From Stomoxys calcitrans (taxonomy: Eukaryota > Arthropoda > Insecta > Diptera > Muscidae), in NCBI RefSeq assembly GCF_963082655.1, contig NC_081552.1, positions 199,962,894-200,026,893 on the forward strand: a stretch of DNA of 64,000 nucleotides. The letters run 5' to 3'. Positions 1 to 11,719 of this stretch are shown one piece after another (position 1 is the first letter of the stretch; each line of letters starts with the position of its first letter). A program made the translations under genes and the position numbers. The notes under the pieces are model-generated. The model had not been told where the DNA came from. It ran no database searches and was given only the letters and a program-made list of their open reading frames with translations.

Positions 1-1600
1 AGTCTCTTAGTTTGCATTTGAAAGCTATTCTTCTGTTGGGAAGTTCTTCAATTAAGTGCCTTTGCATTATGACTTTATGATAATGTGATTACCATGACAT
101 ATTAACTTAAGTCCATTAAAACTATGAAACAAATAATGGTTCGAAATTTTTCTATTGAATGTATTAACTTTTAGTTTTCAATTTAAAGACAATTCAATAG
201 TTTTAAGATGTAGAATGCATATGTGTATATTTAAATTAAAACTTCCAATAATAATTATAATAATGTAAAGAAGATTGTTATTTAGGATTACCACACAATT
301 ACCATGCCACTACTCTATTACAATACGGCCATTGAAGTTATGCGCGTTAATTTCAATTTTTGCAACTTTTTCCCATGTTGTATGTTTAAAATCTTATAAT
401 ATTAAGTGATCCTTAGAATGCTGGAATAGGCGTTTTAATTTTTCTTTTTTATAATTGATTTTAGTTACATTATCATACAGTATTGATACAAGTTTTGCAC
501 GTTGCCCCCTAAACTATATAGCTTTCAATACAAAACCTGCACCCACCCATCTCTCATTATCCTATATTACAATATCAGCTCACCAGTGACACACTATTAT
601 TGTTAACACAACCCGTAACCCATGAATGAGAATCACTTGGGGGCATATTGAAAAATGATTGTTATTGCTTTGGATGTGTGTATTTCACTCGAATGCCACC
701 TTATGTGTTTTAATCTAGTGCCATTTGTAAATAAGCTCTATTATGAATACATTTTTAATATATACCAACCCTTAATGTAGGTCCGGACGACCAATGTTAT
801 TGGCCTGCGCTACATTTCACCGCAAATTTTCATCCATTTTTCTTCCACATGGTGACATTGTAGTAACAATTAAAATCTCATTAGACCATCATGAAACCAA
901 AAATAATAGAATTTTATGAATATCCTTTAAATAGGACAACAGGCAGAGCATTTCTATGCTAGTGTTCTAATCGCTGAAAACAATTTTTGAAAGGAAAAGT
1001 CCATTCTACTTTAATAGATGTATAGGAAATTAAATTTTCATGGAAAATTTTGTTTTCTGTCCGAGTAGAAAAAATTGATATGGTCAGATCCAAATACATC
1101 TCGGATAAGATATGGATATGGATCTAATTAGATCCAAATAAATTTGCGATATCCAATTATATATAATGATATCTGATGCTATATATATAATTGGATATGG
1201 CGCCAGATATAATTATATATAGTTATGCTATATATAACTATATCGAAAGAGATATGCTATATTTAACTACATCTGGCCTTTGATATAATTATATCCTTGA
1301 CAATATATATGTATATCTTACGCTACAAATAGCTAAATTTTGTTCTTTCTTTGTTTTTAAGTAGAAATGCTTAATATTTATTCTAAACTAGCTGAACCGA
1401 GCCTGCTCGGCTGCGCCTTCTTTTACGTTATATGGAACATAATTATCCTTTGAATATTTATTTTCGACAATCAAAGAGCTTTTAGTGAAATAACATGCTG
1501 CATATCGCTAGACTAACAGTACAACAATATAAGTGCCTTTATCTGTATCCTATATGATCTTTATTGTACTACGAATTCGCTCGGAGGTTTTAATGTCATT
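1..1600. other. Upstream intron tract without recognisable gene
   Basis: AT-rich sequence with no exon-like frame on either strand. From about 1080 to 1320 there is a dense cluster of short palindromic ATATC/GATAT and TATATA motifs. Around 1388-1415 lies a GC-richer patch with the dyad GAGCCTGCTCGGC, different in composition from its surroundings and possibly the end of an unrecognised element. Confidence 0.4.
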
Positions 1601-1859
1601 TAAGTTTGAATGTTGGATGTACTGCACTCTTAAAAGACTTTATTTCAGCCCGATATTCTCATGATGTCCAATTTAGGGGTGTTTACGGAGATAGGGTGGT
1701 CCCCCATTTATTTAAACCCCCTATTGCCATTGCATTAAGGAGAGTCTACAGGCGTCCCCCCAACACTTGGCCCAAAAATAGCTATCAAATTCGTTTTCTA
1801 ATCTCAAATATCTTTCATTTTTTCTTTCATATTGGCATGGTGTGTAAATTTTTAACCTT

Positions 1860-2765
1860 TGGGGGTGTTTTTTTCTTATTTTCATTAACGATCTATTGGA
1901 TCAGACTTCGAGTCCAGTCTACTCATTTGCCGATGACAGTAGTCTGTGTCATGCATATTCATTCGACCATAGGCCTAGTCCTCAAGAAATTGTCGACAGG
2001 AGGCGCATTATGGATGAGACGCTCTCCCAGGATTTGTTGGCCATTTCCGAGTGGGGTAGAATGAACAGAGTAGTCTTTAACGCATAGAAGACACAGCGAT
2101 TCGCTGAACCACTTCAATCGTCGATATCTATCTACGGTATAGATATTGAGCAGTCAGATGCTCTTGATGTTCTGGGCATCAAGCTACAATGTGATGTCCG
2201 TTGGTCAAAACACTATTCCAAGTGTCGTAAGAACCATTCAAGTGTTTGGGCTTTTTTTTAAGCGATGCAAGAAATATTTCACCGCTTCTGATCTTCTCAA
2301 TATCTATACTACCTACATCAGTCCGAGGATGAAATATAAATATAACTCTCATATATGGGCAGGAGCTCCAAAATCATCCTTGGAGCTACTTGACCGGGTT
2401 CAACGGAGAGCGATGGTGTTGATTGGGGACAGTAGGGTATCCAACTCTATTGCTTCTCTTGAACATCGTCGGAATGTGGGTAGCGTTGTATTGCTCTATC
2501 GGTATTTGTGTGTTCCAGGGATATTCATCTTCTTATCCCTGACGTTAGGATGTTCACCAGGAATACAAGACTTGCCAGGAATTCACACCTGTTTGTAATC
2601 GATTTGCCAGTCGACCGAACCATGCATTACCGAGAGAATCAACTTTTCGCCCAAACCATTTGTATGTGGAATCTACTCCCAGCTAATGTCTTTTCCCCCG
2701 ATATTGTCGTTTAGAAATTTAAGACTAATATCAATAAACACTACTCCCTCTTTCCCCCCTCCAAC
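1860..2765 (+). mobile_element. Non-LTR retrotransposon relic (CR1/Jockey-like), 3' end
   Basis: The frame from 1896 contains FADDSS, a variant of the reverse transcriptase catalytic F/YADD box, after the segment DQTSSPVYS. Frameshifts and stops follow. A second frame at 2508-2714 encodes the tail with LPVDRTMHYRENQLF and MWNLLPANVF, a C-terminus type typical of CR1/Jockey-group LINE proteins. The element is 5' truncated and carries several frameshifts and stops, so it cannot be active. It lies in the sense orientation in the intron upstream of the first visible Rbfox1 exon. Confidence 0.7.
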
Positions 2766-2916
2766 CCTTAACTTTCCGAATTGCCAACGCAATGCACTGC
2801 ATATATAACTATCAATATCGAGCTCCACTGTCGTGAAGACCCAAGTTGTCTTGGTGAGCAAACAAGTCCTATTTGGGAGTTGCTTTTTGAGCCCCATATT
2901 GCAATGGTCATTCTTC

Positions 2917-3532
2917 TTATATGGGTGGTGTTATAGCGGGGGGTGGCCCCATAGAGACTTTTTCCTTAATATTGACATCAGATTCGTGCTTTAAAACAAC
3001 TCACTGTTTCAAATTCCAGCGAAATCGGGTAATAAATACAATTTTTGTGGGTTTCAGACCCCTAGTCGGCAGATCGGCCTATACATCAGCTATATCCAAA
3101 TATGGTCCCCGTTCAAGAACTTCAAGAAATCGGTTAGAAAATAAAGCTTTTATGGGCTTCAGACCCTCTGCCGGGAGGCTTAAACTAACCCACTGTTTCA
3201 AATAAAGCTTTTATGGGCTTCATACCCTCTACCGGGAAATCAGTATATATGGCAGCTATATCTAAATACAGTCCGATCTGAACCATATTTGGGTCAAATG
3301 TCGGGATGCCTTAAGCTATTCACTGTTCCAAATTTCAGCGAAATCAGATAAAAAATAAAGGATTTATGGGCATTAGACCCTTTATCGGAAAATCGGTCTA
3401 TATAGCAGCTATATCCAAATATGGTCCGGTTTTCCCCGTTCATTTTATTTTGTAGGTCGGAAATGAATATTTCGATGTGTTGCAAACGGAATGACTAAAT
3501 AAATACACTCCCTATCCTATGGTGGTGGGTTT
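2917..3532 (+). mobile_element. Short member of the 153 bp-unit family B
   Basis: Opens with tatatgggtggtgttatagc and ends with ctatcctatggtggtgggtt, a loose terminal inverted pair. The interior holds roughly three degenerate 153 bp units with the motifs aaatttcagcgaaatc and gatcggtctatat. It resembles the longer array at 48650-50635, including the tail segment with aacggaatgactaaataaat. It is truncated and non-coding. Confidence 0.65.
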
Positions 3533-3585
3533 AAAAATTGACGATTTTAAAGACCCAAAAACCCAATTTTAGGTCGGTACCGGTC

Positions 3586-4113
3586 AATAAGTCCATTGAT
3601 ACGTGTGCTGTGTGACATGTGGTACCGTCTTGTTGAAACTACATGTCATGCAAGTCAAGCTCTTGCATTTTGGGCAAAAATTTCGACTTGGACACCATTC
3701 ACAGTTACGTTACGATTCGCATCATCTTTGACGAAGTACAGTCCAATGATGCCACCAGCCCATAAACCGCACCCAACTGTGACTGTTTTTGGATGCATTG
3801 GTAGCTCTTCCAATGTCTCTGGCTGATCTTCACTCCATAAACGACAATTCTGCTTACTTACGTACCAATTGAGCCAAAAATGAGTTTCGTTGATGGAATG
3901 AAAGAAGCGCGTGATCAACTTTCTTAGCAGAGCAAGCATTTTGATAATAAAATTCAATAATTTGCAAGCGTTGTTCGTTTGTAAGACGATTCATGGTTAA
4001 ATTGCAGGCCAAACTGAAGATGTTTGACTTGAGTGGAACAAAACACGAAACGTGCATGAGCTGTTTATACCAGCGTTGCCAAAAAGATGATAGCTAAAAA
4101 ATCACCCTTTCAA
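3586..4113 (-). mobile_element. Internally deleted mariner-like (Tc1/mariner) element
   Basis: On the minus strand the protein starts at 4057 region with MNRLTNEQRLQIIEFYYQN, the helix-turn-helix N-terminus of a mariner transposase. About 20 codons later it jumps to the catalytic core: HFWLNWYVSKQNC, then SEDQPETLEELPMHPKTVTV and GLWAGGIIG. The central 150 or so residues are missing and the parts are out of frame. The first catalytic aspartate, expected in SDEAHFWL, reads as asparagine in INETHFWL, and the second and third are absent. The outer end near 4092-4113 has the inverted-repeat-like sequence ttgaaagggtgattttttag. It is a dead relic. Confidence 0.82.
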
Positions 4114-5574
4114 AATTTTATTTCTATATAAGAAATTTTGACAAATGTGAATGTTTCATCCATCTTCGTCTAAAACCTAAAATTTTTTGCTGTCGTCAAC
4201 TTTCTTTTTGTTAAATTTATTTAAAAATTCATTATTGAATTGCATTCCAATTTGCCAAATGATAATTATGGAATTTATTGTGATGTTCAGTAAATCTGTA
4301 ATTAGTTTTTGTTTGAGTTTTTTGTTTTTTAGTTTCTAACTAATCGCATTACGCACAATTACTACACATGTCAAATAATTTGCGGTTACTTTATCGGATT
4401 TGCAAATTGTATTTATGCAAATTATTTATTGTTCAAATAAACGTTTTATAATCAGATTGTTTTGTTTATGCAATTTCAATTTGATTCCATTGTGGTTTTG
4501 TGTAGCTATTTTGAGTGCCTTTCATTTCATTTTTGAATATTCCCTACCAGGACTTTGATTTGAAAAAAGCCTAACGCCCACATTTGGAGCCTTCATGCAG
4601 GTAGACGAGCTTATGTGGGTAATAATTTTAATTTAATGTTTCTAATATGAAATATGCATTATTACCGATATGATAATGGGCAGAATTAGATTTTAAATTA
4701 AAATGTGGAGCTGCATTACTCTATTGAGGGGAAAAGAGGGATTAAAATATATTCAATAAATTGTGTGCTTTATATGTATTAGGTGAGGTAATAGGTTACC
4801 TCAATCTGAGGAACCATTGTAGCGGCAGAGTAAAGCCTATGTCGGGAAACCAATACACAGCACAAGTCGAAGTCGATAGAAACTCAATATTCCTTTTTTT
4901 TTAAATTCAATTCCGCTTTTAAATGTCTACCTGGGCGGCTTTGGCTATAGGGCGTCGCCCAAAATTAGCATGACTTATTTGTACTCCAGATCCGTGTGAG
5001 GACACCATGTCTGGTTGGCTCCACACTTGGATGGTAGGTTCGTACTCTATTCTCATATTATTATCATTTGAGTGTCATATCGCCATATTCAGGTTACATG
5101 ACGGCTTAGAAATGTTGGCCCAATTCGTGTTCTACTCCCAAATACTTTTATTTAAGAGCACTATTACCTATATCCCCCAATTGGCACATAAAAATTTGAG
5201 CCCAATTGGGGTATCAGGGCATTGGAATTATTGAACTCGAGGGGTTTTTTCCCATTTTTTTCATAAAAAATTGCATATTGTGTAGTGCATATAGCACCCA
5301 TTTGAGTTGACATGTATTGTTCGAATTTCATTTCAAACACATCTTCAATATTTTCTCTTTGCCAACAAAAAAGAAAAAATTAAGGTAATGAAGCGAGTTT
5401 TTTTTTGCAAAAACTAATCAATGAAAATACTTTTTTTTTAACAAAAATGGAAAAATACCTCTTATTCACATTTTTTGACTTCCAAACTGTATAACTTTTT
5501 ACTGAATAGTCAGATGTGGATACTTGTCGCGGCAAAGTCGTAGTAAATTTTGTCACGAATCAAAATTATGCATT
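4114..5574. other. Intron tract, no feature recognised
   Basis: AT-rich single-copy-looking sequence. Small frames present have no recognisable family and no coding bias. Nothing further can be supported here. Confidence 0.4.
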
Positions 5575-6932
5575 AACAAGTAAAAGCGTGCTAAGTTCGG
5601 CCGGGCCGAATCTAATATACCCTCCACCATGGATCGCATTTGTCGAGTTCTTTTCCCGGCATCTCTTCTTAGGCAAAAAGGATATAAGAAAAAATTTGCT
5701 CTGCTATTAGAGCGATATCAAGATATGGTCCGGTTTGGACCACAATTGAATTATATGTTGGAGACCTGTGTAAAATGTCAGCCAATTCGAATAAGAATTG
5801 CGCCCTTTGGGGGGCTCAAGAAGTATAAAAGGGAGATCGATTTATATGGGAGCTGTATCGGGCTATAGACCGATTCAGACCATAATAAACACGTATGTTG
5901 ATGGTCATAAGAGAATCCGTCGTACAAAATTTCAGCCAAATCGGATAATAATTGCGACCTCTACAGGCTCAAGAAGTCAAAATCCCAGATCGGTTTATAT
6001 GACAGCTATATCAGGTTATGAACCGATTTGAACCTTATTTGACACAGTAGTTGAAATTAAGAATAAAATACGTCATGCAAAACTTCAGCCAAATCGGATA
6101 GGAACGGCGCCCTCTAGAAGCTCAAGAAGTCAAGTCCCCATATCTGTTTATATGACAGCTATATCAGGTTATGCACCGATTTCGACCATCCCTAGCACTG
6201 TTGTTTGAAGTTATAACGAAACGCCACATGCAAAATTTCATCAAAATCGGAAAAAATGCCCCCTCTAGAGATTCAACAAATCAAATGGCGGTTTAGATGG
6301 AACAATAAGGAACAGGGGCAAACTTCTCACATATCAATGAGTGCTGTCCAATTCAAGTTTATGTTCAATGGAATGAATGGACATTTTAAATTTCCACAGA
6401 AATTAAAAATAACGGTACTTTGCATGATGTTGAAACTGAAAATTGATTATGAAATGGAAAGGTGTTGAAGGAGGTAAACATTTTGTGCTTTAATTGTTGT
6501 TCAATGACTGGTCTCCGGTTTGGATGAAAAAGAGCAAAAATATTTTGCACATACAGTTATTTGTCTGGAGTACATATATACTGTATTGGGTCTCAGATCA
6601 ATATATCGTTAGTTACAAACGGAGTAACAAAATTAGTATACCCCCCATCCTGCGGTGGAGGGTATAATTATACCCACCACCGAGGGATGGGGGTATATTC
6701 ATTTTGTCATTCCGTTTGCAACACCTCGAAATATCAATTTCCGACCCCATAAAGTATATATATTCTTGATCAGCGTAAACATTTAAGGCGAGCTGGCCAT
6801 ATCCGTCCGTCTGTCCGTCTGTCTATTGAAATCACGCTACAGTCTTTAAAAATAAAGATATTGAGCTGAAATTTTGCACAGATTCTTTTTTTTTTTGTCC
6901 ATAACCAGGTTAGGTTCGAAGATGGGCTATAT
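5575..6932. repeat. Duplicated block, copy 1 (partner 24828-26188)
   Basis: This 1.36 kb block reappears almost unchanged at 24828-26188, including the SINE fragment, unique spacer and palindromic centre. The two copies diverge abruptly after gatgggctatat, where the right arms carry different 153 bp-unit subfamilies. Confidence 0.85.
6640..6730. repeat. Palindromic head-to-head element ends
   Basis: The stretch around tggagggtataattatacccaccacc is an imperfect inverted repeat. It joins two copies of a terminus that elsewhere appears singly (for example at 16390 and 16515). It is followed by the conserved tcattccgtttgcaacacc motif. The same structure occurs at 25905-25990. Confidence 0.7.
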
Positions 6933-7840
6933 GATATCCAACAATTGTGCCAAGTATGGTTCAAATCGGTCCATAACCTGATATATCTGCCATATAAACC
7001 TATATTGGGTCTTGATTTCTTGAGCCACTAGAGGACGTATTCCTTATATGATTTGACAGAAATTTTGCACGAGGTGTTTTGTTATGGCTTCCAACAACTG
7101 TGCTAAGTATGGTTGAAATCGGTTCATAACCTGATATTGCTGCCATATAAATCGATCTTGGATCTTGACTTTTTGAGCCTCTAGAGGGCGCAATTATTAT
7201 CCGACTTGGCTGAAATTTTGCGGGTGGTGTTTTGTTATGACTTCGAACAACTGTGCTTAGTATGGTCTACATCAAATCATAACGTGATATAGCCGCCATA
7301 TAAACCGATCATCCGATAATACTTCTTGAGCTTTTAGAACGCTCAATTCTTATCCGATTTGGCTGAAATTTTGCATGTGATGTTTTGTAAGACTTCCAAC
7401 AACTGTGTTAAGTCATATAAACCGATCTGTGATCTTGACTTTTTGAGCCTCTAGAGGACGCAATTCTCATCCGATTTGGAAGAAATTTTGTACAAGGGCT
7501 TGTCTCATGACCTTCAACATACGTATGGTCTGCTTCGATCAATAGCTTGATACAGCTCCCATATAAACCAATCTCCCGATTTTGCTTCTTGAGTCCCTAC
7601 AAGGCGCAATTCGTATCCGAATGAACTGCAATATTACACAATGACTTCAACATTGTTCAGCATTCATTTATGGTCCGAATCGGACTATAACTTGATATAG
7701 CTCCAATAGCACAACATTTCTTATTCAATATTCTTTGTTTGCCTAAAAAGGAATACTGCGCATAGAACTCGACAATTGCGGTCCATGGTGGTGGGTTTCC
7801 AAGATTCGGCCCGGTTGAACTTAGCACGCTTTTACTTGTT

Positions 7841-9996
7841 GATTATTATATTAGAAGCTTTTTATATTCAAAGAATAAAGAACACTTGTAGCATATCATC
7901 CTATGGGATTGGGTGTATATATAAAGGAAATGTCATTTATTTAAAGCAATATGCAATTTTTATTTAAATTTTCTCTCACTTGAACCCTTAAGAGAAGATA
8001 CGAGTATCTTGGGCCTTGTATATTCCAAATCAAAATCAATCATTAACATTGCTTGACAAATTAAATGTTCAACACTGACACTATGTTTAATGCTGCTATG
8101 ATTATTTGAATTAGTTTGAGAAATTTTCTGTAAGTTGTTAAGATTTCTGCTGCTGGTATATAATAACATGGTACATACTTTACAAAATATTATAACAATA
8201 GTTGATAATACTTAAGAAAACCATTTTAATGATTCCTTGTAAGGGATACGTAGTGTAATGATAATGCATTGTAAATGTTATTAAGAACGAAACTTTTCTT
8301 CCAACTTTATGTAAACGAGCATCCTTTTAATAACAAAAAAAAACTCAAAATACCAAGAACTACCAAACAACTGTAAAACCTCAAGAAACACTTGTGTATG
8401 ATTTTATGTTTCATATATATAGCTACAAACATGCATATTTAGTTATACATCTACACATAGAACATTCAAGTCTATTTAACCACCTATATACATATTTATA
8501 TAGTATTACACATGAGTATTTGATGTTTCTCATTTTGTTCGCATACGCCAGACAATTGAATCCTGTCTTCCTTACCTTAATACCCTGCATAGAAGTTCAG
8601 TTAAGGACTCTGGGTTTTACATTTGTATGGTTTTTGTTTTGGGTATTATTTTTAGTTTTTGTTCTTCTTTAAGGTTAAGTTGTAGAAAAGGGATTTGTGT
8701 TTGTGTTATATTGGTTTCCTGTTTTAATTGTCTGATCATTATTTTGATTGTTATCAATGATTATTGTTGATATTGTTATTTTTATTATTATTATTATTCT
8801 TATAATTGTTGTGTTAGTCCTTTGGGTTTTCTGGTTACTGTTTCTTTAAGATGGTATTGTGTTGAGATTTCTTTCTTTCTTTCTTTTTGTTGATTGAGTA
8901 CTTTTTTGTTTTTGGTACTTTTAATTTTCTTATTATAGTATTTTTTTATATGTACTTTTGTTGTGTATGTACTTGTGTGTGTGTATGACACAAAACAAAT
9001 ATTTATATTTGTCGTAATGAAAATGTATGAAAGATTCTGTAAATATTTCTGCAAAATGACACCAAGAAAACCATCTCAATAAATTAGAGGTTTATACTGT
9101 TTGAAAAACTATATACATTTTTTTGAAAACTTATCTTCTTCAATTGTGTTTATATTTTAGCATTTAATTTTTTTCCAAAAAAAAAAAATGTATTTTATAT
9201 TACAGATTAAAATTAAAAATATTTAAATTTCTTGCAGAAACAAAAAAACTAACCGCATGCCTTTTATGGTCTTTTTTCTTTTCTTTTCAAAAAAAAAAAA
9301 AAAAAACAAAACTATATACTTTGTTTGGAATACCTAAAAACGTATATGACTTACTTTTGCAAAAATTCCAAAACATCTCAAATCACACACCTACGTACGT
9401 AACTACACCATTACACCCTGTGACACCATTTAAAAATTGACTGGACATTTTTCAAATAAAAAAAAAAAAACAAAAAATATCCATACGACATGTACCCACA
9501 CACCCTACACATACACAAAAAAAAAATAAAACAACCATACCTGTTTTACGCCAAACAACACTTGCCACTCACTCACCGCTCATTGTTCAATACAAATTTC
9601 TGTTCATGTTCTTTGGTATGGAAATATTGCGTTCTCTTAATTATCTAAATGTGATGTCTATGTTTGTTGTTGTATCAATTAAAAAACAAATAAAACACCA
9701 TAATGATCTCAAACAAACTATCACCAAACTGCATCCATACACCAAAAACCATAACCTCACACCCAAACCCTACATACATACGCCCCACTGACGACTGCCT
9801 AAACACTTATGAACACTGTACATACATCAACGGAAACCGAAATGGGTACAACCGGAAACGACTAAAAACTCGTCATCGTTTGCAAATTGATGAAATTCCT
9901 ATGTGTGTGTGCGTGTGACAAACGCCCTGCAATACCTGGCATCTCTCTCACTCTCGCTCTTTGTCTCTCTGTTAATGATGAAATTACCCCACATAG
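7841..9996. other. Intron tract before the Ala/Gln exon
   Basis: Single-copy-looking AT-rich sequence with poly-T, poly-A and short TTA/ATT runs (around 8770-8800 and 9290-9306). No transposon or exon recognised. The last 60 bases form the pyrimidine-rich lead to the acceptor of the exon at 9997. Confidence 0.45.
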
Positions 9997-10522
9997 CTGC
10001 TGTAGCCGCTGCTGCTATGCGCGGTGTGGCCATACAACGAGGACATGTCGGCATGGTTGGGGCTCCCTTCAATCCAGCTTTGGCTGCGGCAGTTGCCGCC
10101 CAACAACAGCAACAGCGTCAAGCGGCTGCTGTTGCAGTTGCAGCTGCGCAACAACAGCACTTGGGTCTCCAGCAAGCTTTACAGCAAGCCCACCAGCAGG
10201 CCCACCAACAGCCCCACCAACAGCAGCAGGTGGCTGCTAATGCTGCGGCAGCTGCTAATGCCGCCACCGCCGCTGCCATCATGCAGCCCAGTGCCCAACA
10301 ACAATTGCAAACATTGGCCGCCCAAACGGCCTCAGCCGCCGCCGCACCCAGTGCTGCCCAACAATCAGCCATGGCCGCCTATGCTGCACGTTTAGGTAGT
10401 GCTCAGCAAACAACACCGCAACAACAACAAAACGCTGCTGCCGCATCTATGGCTGCAGCTGCGAATGCAGCCGCTGCCGCCAATGCCGCAGCAGCTGGTA
10501 CCACATTGCATGGATATGCACC
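9997..10522 (+). CDS. Rbfox1: Rbfox1 exon: Ala/Gln-rich C-terminal region
   Basis: The exon encodes about 175 residues, opening with AAVAAAAMRGVAIQRG and followed by long polyglutamine and polyalanine tracts. RGVAIQRG corresponds to the RG-rich segment just after the RRM in vertebrate Rbfox (RGAHLRGRGR). The acceptor is taken as cacatag before 9997, with a pyrimidine-rich stretch about 20-50 bases upstream. The donor is a consensus GTAAGT at 10523, and the in-frame TAA at 10524 lies inside that donor. The exon begins with two bases of a split codon and ends with CC, the first two bases of a proline codon completed by the next exon. Low-complexity Gln/Ala tracts are typical of insect Rbfox and may drive self-association. 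The start is less certain than the end, because the upstream frame stays open back to 9903. Confidence 0.88.
10507..10512 (+). promoter_or_regulatory. Exonic UGCAUG, 10 bases before the 5' splice site
   Basis: TGCATG is the known Rbfox recognition motif. Here it lies in the coding exon, encoding Leu-His-Gly, ten bases upstream of the GTAAGT donor. This position would let the protein act on its own transcript. The placement is seen directly; the regulatory role is inferred. Confidence 0.45.
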
Positions 10523-10823
10523 GTAAGTAGTTTGAAATTGCCAACATTTACACCTAGCATTTCTAGAATTTTGTTGTTTTAGTTGATTTTTTAGTTTAGC
10601 ATTTATTTATTTTTTTTTTCATTTGTTGGTGAAAATGCCTGAGCAAAGAAAAAAAAAAGAAGCAAAGTTTTGATGGAGGAAAAATTGTGCAAAAAGAAAA
10701 AAATGTTACCACCGTTGAAATATTGAAAGAAAAGAGAATCTAAAGTGAAAAGCCGCCTGGATCCTTACAAGAGCTGGCAAACTATCGATAATCACAACAT
10801 TGGAGAGAGAGAGAGAGAAATCA

Positions 10824-11102
10824 AAAAGCTAATTTTGCCCATAAATGAGTGCAGTCCCATTCAGGTTTTAAGCTCAATGATTAGGGGCCTCTTTTTTATA
10901 GCCGAGTCCGAACGGCGTGTCGAGAGAAGTTTTACATGGCATAGTACCTCACAAATGTTGCCAGCATTAGGAGGGGAAAACCACCGTTGAAAATTTTTTC
11001 TGATGGTCTCGCCAGGATTCGAACCCAGGCGTTCAGCGTCATAGGCGGACAGGCTAACCTCTGCTACGCTACGGTGGCCTCCTACGCTATGGTAGCCTCC
11101 AT
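10824..11102 (-). mobile_element. tRNA-derived SINE copy, flanked by target duplication
   Basis: Read on the minus strand it begins with a tRNA-like head: A-box-like TAGCAGAGGTTAGC and B box GGGTTCGAATCC. A body with gccgttcggactcggctata and a tail with tgaatgggactgcactcatt follow. The 11 bp gagagaaatca occurs on both sides (10813-10823 and 11103-11113), a convincing target-site duplication. The tail carries an internal deletion relative to the copy at 63770. Confidence 0.88.
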
Positions 11103-11211
11103 GAGAGAAATCACCTTACAAAATTTTAGACCAATTGAATGAAAACTGCGGCCTCTATAGGCGCAATATATCTTAAAGAATACATGCAGTGTGGCATCGC
11201 TTATGTTTGTT

Positions 11212-11500
11212 CAATTCTCCAAAAAATTTAACTTTACCGATAGTATCGATAGGAAAAATATGATTTGATATACAGATGAAAAAAAAATATCGCCGGTATT
11301 GGTATCGCTTATTTTTGTTAAATTCTCCAAAAAATTGAACTTTGCTGATAGTATCGATAGGAAAAATATCAATCGATATGCAGATGAAAAAAAAAAAATA
11401 TCGCCGGTATTGGTATCGCTTTTTTTTGTTAAATTTTCCAAAAAAAATTGAACTTTACCGATAGTATCGATAGGAAAAATATCAATCGATATACAGACGA
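11212..11500. repeat. Tandem units with TATCGATA inside the MITE
   Basis: Three copies of a unit containing gatagtatcgataggaaaaa, spaced about 108-113 bp. TATCGATA occurs at 11244, 11352, 11465 and 11519, plus one at 10783 near the left terminus. TATCGATA is the consensus of the Drosophila DRE element bound by DREF. Whether it is bound here is unknown. Confidence 0.75.
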
Positions 11501-11719
11501 AAAATAAAATGTCGATAGTATCGATATTTTGCGAGCTCTAATCCATACATTATAATGAGTGCGACTTATGTTCTAGTTCAACGATAGCAAAGCGATAGAC
11601 CCCCTTTAAGACCTCTCTCTATGAATTTTTTTTTTAATTTAAATCGGCTCAATAGCTGTTGTAACCTTCCGAAGTTGACTTAACATTTAAGCTGAAAAGT
11701 TCATAGGCTTAGATAGAAA

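Larger units (their letters stand above)
5575..7840. mobile_element. Foldback element A1 with 153 bp-type arms
   Basis: The left end aacaagtaaaagcgtgctaa and the complement of the right end match at about 37 of 39 positions, continuing into the shared GGGCCGAATCT motif. The left arm holds units reading AAATTTCAGCCAAATCGGAT on the + strand. The right arm holds the same units inverted (ATCCGATTTGGCTGAAATTT). Between them are a SINE tail fragment (about 6300-6400), a unique stretch and a palindromic segment near 6640-6720. Tandem units inside long inverted arms recall Drosophila Foldback elements; no transposase is present. The class is inferred from structure. Confidence 0.75.
10770..11539. mobile_element. 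MITE with AGAGCTGGCAAA ends and TATCGATA repeats (copy 1)
   Basis: The left end agagctggcaaactatcgat and the complement of the right end (agagctcgcaaaatatcgat) form terminal inverted repeats. The interior carries three tandem units of about 110-120 bp at 11212-11500, each with a TATCGATA. Flanks tccttaca and tccataca resemble an 8 bp target duplication, offset by two bases on the right. The ends and 8 bp duplication suggest the hAT superfamily, with no transposase. A SINE is nested at 10824-11102. Confidence 0.68.

Noticed and set aside
1606..2064. 152-codon frame as a gene.
   Set aside because: No family likeness; it overlaps the LINE relic, whose real frame (FADDSS) lies in another phase.
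9903..9996. The open frame extending the Ala/Gln exon upstream to a Met at 9903.
   Set aside because: It reads through a GT-rich and pyrimidine-rich tract typical of an intron end, and cacatag at 9996 is a fitting acceptor. Conserved Rbfox-like residues start only after it.
1..9996. RRM exons of Rbfox1 in the upstream part.
   Set aside because: No KGFGFV-like or other RNP motif could be found on the + strand; they must lie outside the window.
10118..10372. Minus-strand Cys/Ala-rich frame opposite the Ala/Gln exon.
   Set aside because: It is the complement of CAG/GCN repeats; no family, no start context.
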